A DNA stretch of 64,000 nucleotides from Peribacillus folii. Its GTDB lineage: Bacteria; Bacillota; Bacilli; Bacillales; DSM-1321. This document shows positions 1-8,045 of the stretch, piece by piece. The stretch's first letter is position 1; every line of letters begins with the position of its first letter. The position numbers and the translations under genes were made by a program. Where the stretch lies: positions 295,638 through 359,637 of the forward strand of contig NZ_JASJOM010000006.1 of NCBI RefSeq assembly GCF_030271255.1, in the 5' to 3' direction. The notes under the pieces are model-generated. The model worked only from the letters and a program-made list of their open reading frames with translations. It was not told where the DNA came from and did not search any database.

Positions 1-7
1 TCATCCC

Positions 8-1258
8 TCACAATTGTTTTGTGGCTATTTTAATTACTGTAGAGTAAAGAACTCTTGCTCCCGCCCCCATATCTTCTACCGTAACGAATTCATCAGGGTG
101 ATGACTAAGACCATCTTTACAACGAACGAAAATCATGGCTACATCCGTTACATCCGCCATAGCCATTGCATCATGACCAGCACCACTTACAAGGCTGATG
201 CCGCTTCCATCCAGGTCGTTAATGGATTCTTCAATTACGGCAATCAATTGTTCATCACAGTATACAGGATCGGCTTCCATAACCTGTTCAAAATGAATTT
301 GCAGTCCTCTTGCTTTTGCGACTCTTTCACTTTCAGTTAATATGGCATCAATTGCTTTTTTCTTACGATCCACATTTAAATCCCGGATATCCAGTGTCCC
401 TGTTACAAGGCCTGGTATTACATTACTGGCCCCCGGACCTACGGTAAGTTTACCAACGGTGGCTACTAATGGGGCATTTTGGATAGCGATATTCTCAATG
501 TAGGAAATGAGGTCACTGGCCCCTAAAAGTGCATCTTGCCTAATGGCAACAGGAACTGTCCCGGCATGTCCAGGTTTCCCGATAACTTCAAAATAAAATC
601 TTGTAGCACCAGCAATCCCTCGAACGATTCCGACAGGTTCATTCTCCCTCTCAAGCACAGGCCCTTGTTCAATATGAAGTTCCAAATAAGCGAGAAGCTC
701 TTCTGGAGTGCGACTCGCTTTTTTATAAGCATATGGGTCAGCAATGCCAATTCCCTTTAACGCTTCAGCAATTGTAATTCCTTGTTCATCTGCCCTTTCT
801 AAATCATCGGCAGTAAAAGTTCCTGCAACCGCTTTACTGCCAAGGAAGGTTGAGTGAAACCTTACTCCTTCCTCATCGCAAAAACCTACCACTTCGATTG
901 GATTGTTTACTATCATGCCATTATCCTTAAGGGTCTGAACCACTTCTATTCCGGTTATAACTCCTAAAATGCCATCATATTTACCCGCTTCAATCACACT
1001 ATCTAAATGTGAACCAATCATTAAAACTGGAGCTGTAGGATCTTTCCCTTCATAACGCCCGATTATATTGTTGAGAGCATCTTTTCTTACCGTCATCCCA
1101 GCTGCTTTCATCCACTCTTCCACAAGCCTTTCTGCTTTTAAACTTTCCACTGTGAAAGGTAGTCTAGTGACACCAACGGATGTAGAAGAACAAGCAGCAA
1201 GTTCTTCGGTTCTAGTGTTGATTCTTATAGCATCAATATCCTTCTGAAGTTTAACCAA
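8..1258 (-). CDS. allC: Allantoate amidohydrolase (M20 family, AllC/PucF-like)
   Basis: Cytoplasmic binuclear-metal hydrolase, expected to cleave allantoate to ureidoglycolate/ureidoglycine, CO2 and ammonia. Seen: metal-site motifs GSHLDS (His84, Asp86), YDG (Asp95), DEEG (Glu129-130) and LHIEQGP (His195), a lid domain around residues 215-330, and a late GHDA histidine. Its 416 aa matches allantoate hydrolases (about 410). The start is TTG at 1258 with AAGGAAG about 7 nt upstream. It lies 200 bp downstream of the TIM-barrel gene, beyond a hairpin, so it may have its own promoter. N-carbamoyl-L-amino-acid hydrolases look very similar; the nearby allantoinase and NCS1 permease favour allantoate. 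Confidence 0.8.
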   Translation of the reverse strand: MVKLQKDIDAIRINTRTEELAACSSTSVGVTRLPFTVESLKAERLVEEWMKAAGMTVRKDALNNIIGRYEGKDPTAPVLMIGSHLDSVIEAGKYDGILGVITGIEVVQTLKDNGMIVNNPIEVVGFCDEEGVRFHSTFLGSKAVAGTFTADDLERADEQGITIAEALKGIGIADPYAYKKASRTPEELLAYLELHIEQGPVLERENEPVGIVRGIAGATRFYFEVIGKPGHAGTVPVAIRQDALLGASDLISYIENIAIQNAPLVATVGKLTVGPGASNVIPGLVTGTLDIRDLNVDRKKKAIDAILTESERVAKARGLQIHFEQVMEADPVYCDEQLIAVIEESINDLDGSGISLVSGAGHDAMAMADVTDVAMIFVRCKDGLSHHPDEFVTVEDMGAGARVLYSTVIKIATKQL

Positions 1259-1402
1259 TCGATCACTTCCTTGCCCATTTAATCACTAAAATAGTTTGTT
1301 AGTTATTTTTAAATCCGGTTTTTATAATGCAAGGTCATATTAACACCTTATTCAGTTGGGGTTCAATGGGAATTCTGAATAGTAAGCTAATTGAATAGTA
1401 GA

Positions 1403-1440
1403 GTAAACGGCGACAGGCAAAAGTGCTTGTCACCGTTTAC
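1403..1440 (-). terminator. Hairpin after the TIM-barrel gene
   Basis: Long interrupted inverted repeat, GTAAACGG...CCGTTTAC with inner GACA/TTGTC pairing. It sits 25 bp after the stop of the TIM-barrel gene. The T-run is weak, so it could be a terminator or an mRNA-end stabiliser. Confidence 0.55.
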
Positions 1441-1464
1441 TGCATATTGTGAATATCTGGGAGG

Positions 1465-2403
1465 CTAGCTGACTAAGCGCCCTTTTTTTGAATGTAAAAA
1501 TGACCATGCATCAATGAGAGTACGTTTTGACTGTGCAATGATAATATCTGAAGATTCTGTACCTACAGGTTTTACTTCAAAAGCGACGATATTCTTTATA
1601 CCTTCACCGATGTAACCAATTTCCAATAGAGATCGTAAATACTCCGCTAATTCCGCAACATCGACTTCACTTCCCGGATATCCGAAACGCGGATGCTGAT
1701 CACCGTAAGCAGGATCAGAAGTATCTTTAATATAACAATTTCCGATATGGGCATGGGTAATATAATCACGCGCGACCGTTAATGCATCACGAGATGTTTC
1801 ACGTTGCATTGGTAAATGACTTAAATCAAGCATCAAACCGAAAGTGGGATCTACTTTACGTACTTCTTTAGCAACTTCAACAGCAAGTTTATTCGAACCA
1901 ATCAAACATTTCTTATCGGTTTCATCATCGAACGTTTCAAGTGAAAGTGCTAAATCACCTTTAGATTTTGCATAATCGCATAATTCTTTGATGGAATTCG
2001 TAAGTAATTGCAATGCAACATCTTGTTGATTATCCGGCTTGGCCCCACTTAAGAAACCAAGTTTAGCAGCATTTACTTCGTAAGCTTGGTCAATTCCTGC
2101 TTTTACTAAATCAATGGCCCTTCTACGCTCAGCTTCATCAAAAGAATTCAGATTCCCTTTGTTTTTTAATAGAATCGGTTGTGCACCGAATCCTACACTC
2201 ATTCCACCGGATTGTAAAATTTGTGCAGCCTCTTTACGTTCTTCAGGATTGTTAATGGATGTTATCTCAATTCCAGAGAAAAAATCATCTTGGACAATTT
2301 TCTTAATTGTTTCAACAGCTGGACCATCCCCACCCATCGTTTCTGGATAAGCCATAAAGTGAACAATTCCGACTTTCATAGCATTATGAAGATTTTCTGA
2401 CAT
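1465..2403 (-). CDS. Sugar phosphate isomerase/epimerase-like TIM-barrel protein
   Basis: 312 aa protein of the xylose-isomerase-like (AP endonuclease 2) TIM-barrel superfamily. Metal-ligand-type segments are visible: ALSLETFDDE near 155-165, GLMLDLSHLP near 190-200, and HAHIGNCYIKD followed by DQHPRFGYPGSE near 218-245. Family members include hydroxypyruvate isomerase, 2-oxo-tetronate isomerase and some acid-sugar decarboxylases. It is longer than hydroxypyruvate isomerase (about 258 aa), so that name is not safe. It follows the carboligase-like gene and probably acts on an acid-sugar or keto-acid intermediate of the same pathway. The GGGGGG ribosome site is unusually far from ATG 2403, with a small hairpin between. 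An ATG at 2379 lacks any ribosome site. Confidence 0.7.
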   Translation of the reverse strand: MSENLHNAMKVGIVHFMAYPETMGGDGPAVETIKKIVQDDFFSGIEITSINNPEERKEAAQILQSGGMSVGFGAQPILLKNKGNLNSFDEAERRRAIDLVKAGIDQAYEVNAAKLGFLSGAKPDNQQDVALQLLTNSIKELCDYAKSKGDLALSLETFDDETDKKCLIGSNKLAVEVAKEVRKVDPTFGLMLDLSHLPMQRETSRDALTVARDYITHAHIGNCYIKDTSDPAYGDQHPRFGYPGSEVDVAELAEYLRSLLEIGYIGEGIKNIVAFEVKPVGTESSDIIIAQSKRTLIDAWSFLHSKKGRLVS

Positions 2404-2434
2404 TGCTTCGCCGATTTTTCGGCTTCCCCCCTTT
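2404..2434 (-). promoter_or_regulatory. Ribosome site separated from its start by a hairpin
   Basis: On the minus strand a purine-rich AAAGGGGGGAAG is followed by GCCGA-AAAA-TCGGC, a 5 bp hairpin, then GAAGCA and ATG. Folding the hairpin would bring the ribosome site to normal spacing. Function is inferred. Confidence 0.35.
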
Positions 2435-2484
2435 AATAATCCGGTATTTACGTACAGTCAATCCTACTTTTAATTACTGATTTG

Positions 2485-2525
2485 TTTTTTGAAGCAATAG
2501 GTTCATATCCCATCGCTTCAAAAAA
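2485..2525 (-). terminator. Intra-operon terminator or attenuator
   Basis: Perfect 11 bp stem TTTTTTGAAGC...GCTTCAAAAAA with a 19 nt loop. It lies between the carboligase-like gene and the TIM-barrel gene and reads as A-run/stem/T-run on both strands. It probably lowers expression of the downstream TIM-barrel gene. Confidence 0.65.
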
Positions 2526-2548
2526 CAATACGTCCATTACAGCAATGA

Positions 2549-4306
2549 TCATTTTGAATAATCAATATCTTTGGAATATACAAACCCGTTAAGTGCACCG
2601 TTGTTCGAGAATTCGCAAGCCTTTTTAGGATCTGGGTCAACTATAACTTCGATTAAATATGGTTTACCTGAGTCAACTGCACGTTGTAGAGCTGGTTTGA
2701 TATCATCATAATGAGTAACAAGCTCACCACGAACACCCATCCCTTCAGCAGTTTTAACAAAGTCGATTCCTCGCTCTTCATTATCACATAACTCATTTTT
2801 GTAAATTAAGTCTGTCGAAATTTGGCGTTCACTATAGAACCAGTTTTGTTGTTGTCGAATTAATCCCATCAATGAATTGTTCATACAGAAAATTATGACC
2901 GGAATATCATGCTTGGCAGCTGTAGCGATATCTTGCAAGGACATACCTAAGCTTCCGTCACCAAGGATGTTTACACTTTGCCTTTCAGGAAATGCAAGCT
3001 TCGCTGCCATTGCTGCACCAAGGCCCCACCCCATCGTACCCGCACCACCAGTTAATAAGTATGTTCTCGGTACATACGTTTCAAATAATTGACTGGACCA
3101 GATTTGGCTGATGCCGCAATCATGTGATACGAATGCATCTCGATCTAAGAATTCACGAAGCTCGCGCAATGCACGCTCTTGTCTGATTGGCAAGGTTGTG
3201 TAATCCGTTTTACGTGCCCATTTCTTCCGCTCTTCAGTTAAGTTAACTCTAGTACCGACTTCGGCAGTTGCAGCTACATGTGCACCAAGTGCTTGATGTG
3301 CTTCTGCAAGTTTAACCATGAATGTCTTAACATCAGAAACGATGCCTAAAACAGTTGGCACAACTTTACCAATTTCTTTATTATCCAGGTTTACGTGGAT
3401 AACTTTCTTGCCATTTTGCGTGAATACCGAAACATTTCCGGTAGAACGATCAGCAAAACGTCCGGCAAGGTTGATGACTAAGTCAGCTTCAACAATTGTT
3501 TTGTTACCAAATGGAGTATCAAGCATTGTCCCCATACGTCCAGCGAATAAAGGGTGATCATTAGGGAATGTATCCATCCCCATGCCGGAAGTTACTACTG
3601 GGATTTGCAGTTCTTCAGCTAATGCTTTTAATTCAGCGGTAGCGTTTGCAATATTGACCCCTCCACCAGAAAGCAAGACCGGTCTTTTGGCGTCTTTTAA
3701 TAATTCTAACGTTTTCTCTATATCAGCGTCAGAAGCCTGTGGTAAGTTATCGACTGGAGTGGAGGCGATAAGCTCATCTAAATCAACTTCTATCTCTACT
3801 TTTTGTTGGTCAACTGGTAAATCAATAAGAACTGGACCTTTTCTGCCAGTAGTAGCCGTTATCCATGCTTCATGAATGAATTCGGCAGCTTTCGAACCGT
3901 CAGTTAAACGGTAAGCAGCTTTCGCTACAGGCTTTGCCATTTCTACGATAGGCGCTTCTTGGAATTGCATGGTTCCAATCAAGCTATTTTTTTGTTGACC
4001 AGTGATGGCTATCATCGGTATTGAATCCATCCATGCACCGTAAAGTCCAGTTAAGAAGTTCGTTCCGCCAGGACCTGACGTGGCCGCACATACTCCTACT
4101 TCACCAGTTGCCCTTGAATATCCGTCAGCCATGAAAGCACCAGTTTGTTCATGACGAACAATATATGATTCAATTTTAGTTAATTCTTTAATTGCATCAT
4201 AGAATGGCAAGATTGCAGCTCCCGGTATACCATAGACGTGTTTCACTCCTCTTTTTTCTAAATACAAGGCAATTAACTCAGCAGCTGTCATTTTTTGTTT
4301 AGCCAT
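2549..4306 (-). CDS. ThDP-dependent carboligase, glyoxylate carboligase-like
   Basis: 585 aa enzyme with the three domains of the acetohydroxyacid-synthase group: Pyr domain about 1-170, central domain about 195-335, PP domain about 375-560 with a GDGSLGMS...NNSLMGLIRQ ThDP/Mg motif. The central GRFADRSTGNV and C-terminal GIDFVKTAEGMG segments resemble glyoxylate carboligase (Gcl), which joins two glyoxylates to tartronate semialdehyde. However, it has RHEQ with Glu53, the usual ThDP-activating glutamate, where E. coli Gcl has Val51. Its real substrates are therefore uncertain. The ATG directly follows the kinase stop codon (TAA-ATG), with GGGAGA as ribosome site, implying translational coupling. 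Confidence 0.75.
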   Translation of the reverse strand: MAKQKMTAAELIALYLEKRGVKHVYGIPGAAILPFYDAIKELTKIESYIVRHEQTGAFMADGYSRATGEVGVCAATSGPGGTNFLTGLYGAWMDSIPMIAITGQQKNSLIGTMQFQEAPIVEMAKPVAKAAYRLTDGSKAAEFIHEAWITATTGRKGPVLIDLPVDQQKVEIEVDLDELIASTPVDNLPQASDADIEKTLELLKDAKRPVLLSGGGVNIANATAELKALAEELQIPVVTSGMGMDTFPNDHPLFAGRMGTMLDTPFGNKTIVEADLVINLAGRFADRSTGNVSVFTQNGKKVIHVNLDNKEIGKVVPTVLGIVSDVKTFMVKLAEAHQALGAHVAATAEVGTRVNLTEERKKWARKTDYTTLPIRQERALRELREFLDRDAFVSHDCGISQIWSSQLFETYVPRTYLLTGGAGTMGWGLGAAMAAKLAFPERQSVNILGDGSLGMSLQDIATAAKHDIPVIIFCMNNSLMGLIRQQQNWFYSERQISTDLIYKNELCDNEERGIDFVKTAEGMGVRGELVTHYDDIKPALQRAVDSGKPYLIEVIVDPDPKKACEFSNNGALNGFVYSKDIDYSK

Positions 4307-5761
4307 TTATATCTCTCCCTTTTGATCCTTTTTTATGTTCTCAAAGATTTGAGCAATCGATTCTTTGTCCCCAACGTTGCCGGGAAATACGATATAAGGT
4401 GTATTTTTAAACTTAGCTTCACTTCCGGTTAACCATACTGGAACACCGGCGATCGCTTGACCTAAAATTTTTGCATATTTTATTTCCAAGCCCTCCGTTG
4501 CCACATCACTGGAGGTTATACCGCCTTTTGCAATGATAAACTTCGGTTTGACTTTTAAAGAGCGAATCACTTGAACTAAAGAACTGGAAACGGTTTGACT
4601 AATTTTCAGATTTTCTTCCTTATCTTTTGCACTGATTAAATCCCTGCTTGTATAAACAAGCGTATCGTGGTTGGAAGAAATATTCTGGTCTACCAATTGG
4701 CATACTCGTGTGAGCTCTTCCGTTCTCGTTTCTTCATCAAGAATTTTCCGAACATTCATTTCGATTTGTACAATCGGGTATTCATTCATTAGCACCTTAA
4801 CTTGTTCCGTAGTTTTATTCGTGTGAGAACCCACTATAATGAATCCGCCATTTTTTTGGCTTTCCTCATTTGAAACGATCTCATTAGCTGATAAATAGGG
4901 ACGATCCTGAATTCCAGCAATTGATTTTACAAAAGATGCTGCTGTCCTAAACAAGAAATGCTTGCCAGAATCAATTGCTTTAAGGACAGCCAATGATACG
5001 ATGTCCAACTCATAGTAAGATTTTGCATTTACTATAATAGGAGCATTATGGTTGGCAGATAGTAAAATATCATAAACTCTATCCATGCCGCCTTCATGAA
5101 TATCTTCAAGTGAAATGATCAAAGCTGACCCTGGTCTTACGTTTCCATTTGTCTTCTCTTCAATCCATTTCGGCAAATTAGCAGTCGTGAAGCCGAAAAC
5201 TGAATCATTCGCAAACTCTGTTTCATTCACTGGTACAAGGTTGCCATCCATACCCAAAAAATGTGTATTTTCTAAAGTGTAACGATGTGCTTCAAAAAAA
5301 GCCGGTATGATTAAATGACCTGAAATATCTACATGAGCGGTTTTTGATAATTCATCTTGGAGTACATCAATTTCAAGTGGATAATGCCCCCTTAATGTTG
5401 AGTCACTTCTGCTGATAATCGAATAATCAATACCCATTTCCTTCGTAACGTCTACAATGTTTCGGACAATCTCCCGATTGATGTTTTCCGTTTTTTCTGC
5501 ATTATAACTTCTTGTGTTCGTTAAAATGTAAAGGACGCTTCTCTCATCAGATAACCCTTTTTCAATCCAATCCTTCCCCCAGTCCGTGATGACAAAAATA
5601 TCATGTACCGTTTGGACACCTGTTGGATCATCATCTAAAACGATAAACTTATGTTTTGTTCGTTTTAAATGAGCTTTAATTTCAGCACGAAGGCTATCGT
5701 CCGATGTAGAGAAGAGGTCTAATGCATCCTTTAAACTTGGATATTTGGTCCCATTTGACAA
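4307..5761 (-). CDS. DUF1537 four-carbon acid sugar kinase family protein
   Basis: ATP-dependent kinase of the SBD/NBD four-carbon acid sugar kinase family, which phosphorylates D-threonate, D-erythronate, 3-oxo-tetronate or 3-oxo-isoapionate. Seen: N-terminal LDDDPTGVQT substrate-domain motif, SRSDSTLRGHYPLE, GGFIIVGSHTNKT, and C-terminal AKGGITSSDVA and PGNVGD nucleotide-domain motifs. About 484 aa from TTG 5761, which has GGGGGAGGGG just upstream. ATG 5782 is in frame but has no ribosome site. It lies 33 bp after the transketolase subunit and abuts the ThDP enzyme, so it is one operon. The exact substrate cannot be told from sequence. Confidence 0.8.
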   Translation of the reverse strand: MSNGTKYPSLKDALDLFSTSDDSLRAEIKAHLKRTKHKFIVLDDDPTGVQTVHDIFVITDWGKDWIEKGLSDERSVLYILTNTRSYNAEKTENINREIVRNIVDVTKEMGIDYSIISRSDSTLRGHYPLEIDVLQDELSKTAHVDISGHLIIPAFFEAHRYTLENTHFLGMDGNLVPVNETEFANDSVFGFTTANLPKWIEEKTNGNVRPGSALIISLEDIHEGGMDRVYDILLSANHNAPIIVNAKSYYELDIVSLAVLKAIDSGKHFLFRTAASFVKSIAGIQDRPYLSANEIVSNEESQKNGGFIIVGSHTNKTTEQVKVLMNEYPIVQIEMNVRKILDEETRTEELTRVCQLVDQNISSNHDTLVYTSRDLISAKDKEENLKISQTVSSSLVQVIRSLKVKPKFIIAKGGITSSDVATEGLEIKYAKILGQAIAGVPVWLTGSEAKFKNTPYIVFPGNVGDKESIAQIFENIKKDQKGEI

Positions 5762-5794
5762 AACCCCTCCCCCTTTCATCATCTGAAAATGTGT

Positions 5795-6742
5795 TTAGCT
5801 AGTTACTCTATGGCCTAATAATTCATTTGCAGTCGAAACAATCCGGTGTGCTCTCAATTCAAACAAATCGAGCAATTCATCCATTTTTCCAGAAACTCCA
5901 AAACGGTCATTTGTACCGATTCTTCTTAATTTAGCTGGTTGGTGTTCTGACAAAACTTCCGCAACAGCACTACCTAATCCGCCAATAATGGAGTGCTCTT
6001 CAACTGTGATAACATGTTTTGTTTTCGCAGCAGAGGCAATAATGGCTTCTTTATCAATGGGTTTAATTGTATGAATGTGCAAAAGTTCAGCGCTTACACC
6101 TTGCTTTTCTAATTCAGCTACTGCTTTTAGTGATTCATCAAGCATTATCCCCGTACTGATGATGGTAATATCAGCACCTTCACGGTATTTAATTGCTTTA
6201 CCTATTTTGAATGGTTCTTCCTTTTTTGTAACGATCGGTACTGGTAATTTGCCAACACGCAGGTAAATGGGTCCTTCATGGTAATAAGCAGCTTCTACCG
6301 CTTTTTCCATTTCAACCGCATCTGCTGGAACAATCACAGTCATACGCGGCAGTGAGCGCATTAAAGAAATATCTTCAAGCGGTAAATGTGTTGCACCTTC
6401 TTGAGCAGCTGAAGTACCAGCATTATGACCGACAATTTTCACATTGTTGTTTGAGTAACATACGGAAATTCTCATCTGATCGAATGCACGCCCAGTAAGG
6501 AAGTTTGCATAAGCATTCGCAAATGGCACCTTACCTGCTACGGCCATACCAGCTGCAGTACCCACTAAATCGCATTCAGAAATACCGATGTTGAAAAAGC
6601 GATCTGGAAATCTATTTTTATATAAATTCGTCATATTTGATTTTGCGCAATCAGCGTCAAGTACCACTAAATTGTCATGCTTTTCCCCAAGTCTAATCAG
6701 TGCATCAGCAAAACCTTTACGTGGTGCTTCTTGATTTGCCAT
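5795..6742 (-). CDS. Transketolase C-terminal-section subunit
   Basis: 315 aa subunit with the pyrimidine-binding and C-terminal domains of a split transketolase. Seen: ISECDLVGTAAGMA (glutamate region contacting the ThDP pyrimidine) near residue 53, NAGTSAAQEGATHLPLED near 108, and a C-terminal domain from about 190 with VEEHSIIGGLG. It pairs with the subunit encoded 1 nt upstream. Ribosome site AAAGGAG lies inside the previous gene. Split transketolases often occur in dedicated sugar or acid-sugar pathways, such as apulose-4-phosphate transketolase, rather than the pentose phosphate pathway. That use here is inference from the linked kinase. Confidence 0.85.
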   Translation of the reverse strand: MANQEAPRKGFADALIRLGEKHDNLVVLDADCAKSNMTNLYKNRFPDRFFNIGISECDLVGTAAGMAVAGKVPFANAYANFLTGRAFDQMRISVCYSNNNVKIVGHNAGTSAAQEGATHLPLEDISLMRSLPRMTVIVPADAVEMEKAVEAAYYHEGPIYLRVGKLPVPIVTKKEEPFKIGKAIKYREGADITIISTGIMLDESLKAVAELEKQGVSAELLHIHTIKPIDKEAIIASAAKTKHVITVEEHSIIGGLGSAVAEVLSEHQPAKLRRIGTNDRFGVSGKMDELLDLFELRAHRIVSTANELLGHRVTS

Positions 6743-6743
6743 C

Positions 6744-7568
6744 TTAAGCCAACTCCTTTAAAGCGGTTTCTAATTGCTCATCATTCGGAGCCATACCATG
6801 CCAATCATGTGTATCTTCCATAAATGAAACTCCCTTGCCTTTAACCGTATGAGCTAAGATTGCAGTAGGTCTGCCTTTCGTGCGTTTAGCTTCTTTATAC
6901 GCTTCATTAACTGCATTAATATCATGGCCATCAATTTCAACGACGTGCCAGCCAAAAGCTCTAAATTTATCACCAAGATTTTTTACACCTTTTACGTTCT
7001 CAACGAAATCATCAAGTTGAATTTTGTTCCAGTCGATAATGGCACAAACATTATCAAGATTGTATTGTGCTGATGTCATTGCGGCTTCCCATACCTGACC
7101 TTCTTGTAGCTCTCCATCACCAATCATGCAATATGATCTTCTGTTGCTACCATCAAGTTTTGCAATTAACCCAACACCATTAGCCACTGATAATCCTTGA
7201 CCAAGCGATCCCGACGATATGTCTACACCTGGGATATGTTCCCCGCATGGGTGTCCATGCAACCTGCCGTCAACATCCCTGAACGTCATTAACTCGTCAA
7301 CTGGGAAGAAACCTTTTTCTGCCAATACTGAGTAAAATACAGGTGTACAATGACCCTTAGATAGGAAGAAGCAATCTCGGTCTTGCCAATCCGGGTTGTT
7401 AGAATCAACATTCATGTGTTCAAAAAATAGCACGGACAATAGTTCGGTAGCTGATAAAGAACCACCGGGATGACCACTTCCTGCATGGTTCGTCATCTTT
7501 ACAATGTGCCGGCGAATCGTTTTCGTTAGATTATTATAAAATTCGCTTTTCTCTTTAGAAAAATCCAC
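6744..7568 (-). CDS. Transketolase N-terminal-section subunit
   Basis: ThDP diphosphate-binding half of a split transketolase. Seen: HAGSGHPGGSLSATELL near 29-45, SKGH near 78, and the ThDP motif GDGELQEGQVWEA ending at an N about 30 residues later. The start is taken as GTG 7568 with GGAGG 7 nt upstream, giving 274 aa. An upstream in-frame TTG at 7601 would extend into the operator and has no ribosome site. First gene of the operon transketolase N, transketolase C, kinase, carboligase, TIM barrel. The shared operator at 7592-7614 lies directly upstream. Confidence 0.85.
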   Translation of the reverse strand: MDFSKEKSEFYNNLTKTIRRHIVKMTNHAGSGHPGGSLSATELLSVLFFEHMNVDSNNPDWQDRDCFFLSKGHCTPVFYSVLAEKGFFPVDELMTFRDVDGRLHGHPCGEHIPGVDISSGSLGQGLSVANGVGLIAKLDGSNRRSYCMIGDGELQEGQVWEAAMTSAQYNLDNVCAIIDWNKIQLDDFVENVKGVKNLGDKFRAFGWHVVEIDGHDINAVNEAYKEAKRTKGRPTAILAHTVKGKGVSFMEDTHDWHGMAPNDEQLETALKELA

Positions 7569-7591
7569 TATTACTCCTCCTTTTAGTATCG

Positions 7592-7614
7592 TTATAAGCA
7601 ACGTTGTTTCATTT
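7592..7614 (-). promoter_or_regulatory. Shared operator site 1 (transketolase operon)
   Basis: Minus-strand GAAACAACGTTGCTTATAAC contains the near-palindrome AAACAACGTTGCTT. It sits just after a TATAAA-like -10 and about 25 bp before the GTG start, a repressor-like position. The same motif precedes the permease, aldolase and MFS genes. Confidence 0.65.
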
Positions 7615-7637
7615 TATAATTAAAAAAATATTTTTTT

Positions 7638-7662
7638 GTTGCTTATCAACTAACCTTGTTTC
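7638..7662 (+). promoter_or_regulatory. Secondary, inverted operator-like site
   Basis: Plus-strand TTGCTTATCAACTAACCTTG followed by TTTC resembles the 16108-16134 sequence and inverts the TTGCTTAT core of operator 1, about 30 bp upstream of it. It may be a second regulator contact. Confidence 0.35.
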
Positions 7663-7786
7663 TTATTTTGATGTTATCACCATTTTTTGAATATTTCAAG
7701 TATTTCTGTCAATTTTTTATTAAAACTTTAAGCCCAAATAATCAGACTGCCTGATTGAAGATGAACTTCAATCAATGAATTTTCCA

Positions 7787-8003
7787 CAAAAGGGGTTCTA
7801 TCTATGAGTTAAGACAAATTTGACTGGGGCGGGTGTTCGAGACTCCTGCAGGAAGTGCGAGTCACGGGAGATTCCACAGGCTGAAAAACCGAGGAGGCTC
7901 CCGGACCGCCTCTGTAAAGCTAAGTGTCTGGAGAGGAAACCAACGGCCACATTGTACAACACATAAAAATAGACAAACTCGATTTTCATCAGGTTTGTCT
8001 ACA
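7787..8003. repeat. MITE-like intergenic repeat, copy A
   Basis: Non-coding element shared with 44876-45203. Both contain ACAA(A)AGGGGTTC-like left sequence, TATGAGTTAA, GGGTGTTCGAGACTCCTGC and ATTGTACAACNCATAAAAATAGACAAACTC, given here in parts, and end GTTTGTCTACA. The right part forms a hairpin (AGACAAACT...GGTTTGTCT, 7971-8000) that can terminate transcription. The left TGTAGACAAA end is degenerate in this copy. The intergenic stretch 7662-8046 holds nothing else I can support. Confidence 0.65.
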
Positions 8004-8045
8004 ATCTGAAGAATTGATCTGACACCAATTCTTTTTTCACATTAT

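Noticed and set aside
1465..2403. Calling the TIM barrel hydroxypyruvate isomerase (hyi)
   Set aside because: It is about 50 residues longer than Hyi and only the superfamily fold is recognisable.
2549..4306. Calling the ThDP enzyme gcl outright
   Set aside because: Glu53 is present where Gcl has valine, and partner genes of the glycerate pathway are missing.
7798..7989. 63-codon frame in the 7.8 kb repeat
   Set aside because: Lies inside the non-coding repeat element and is not kept in the second copy.
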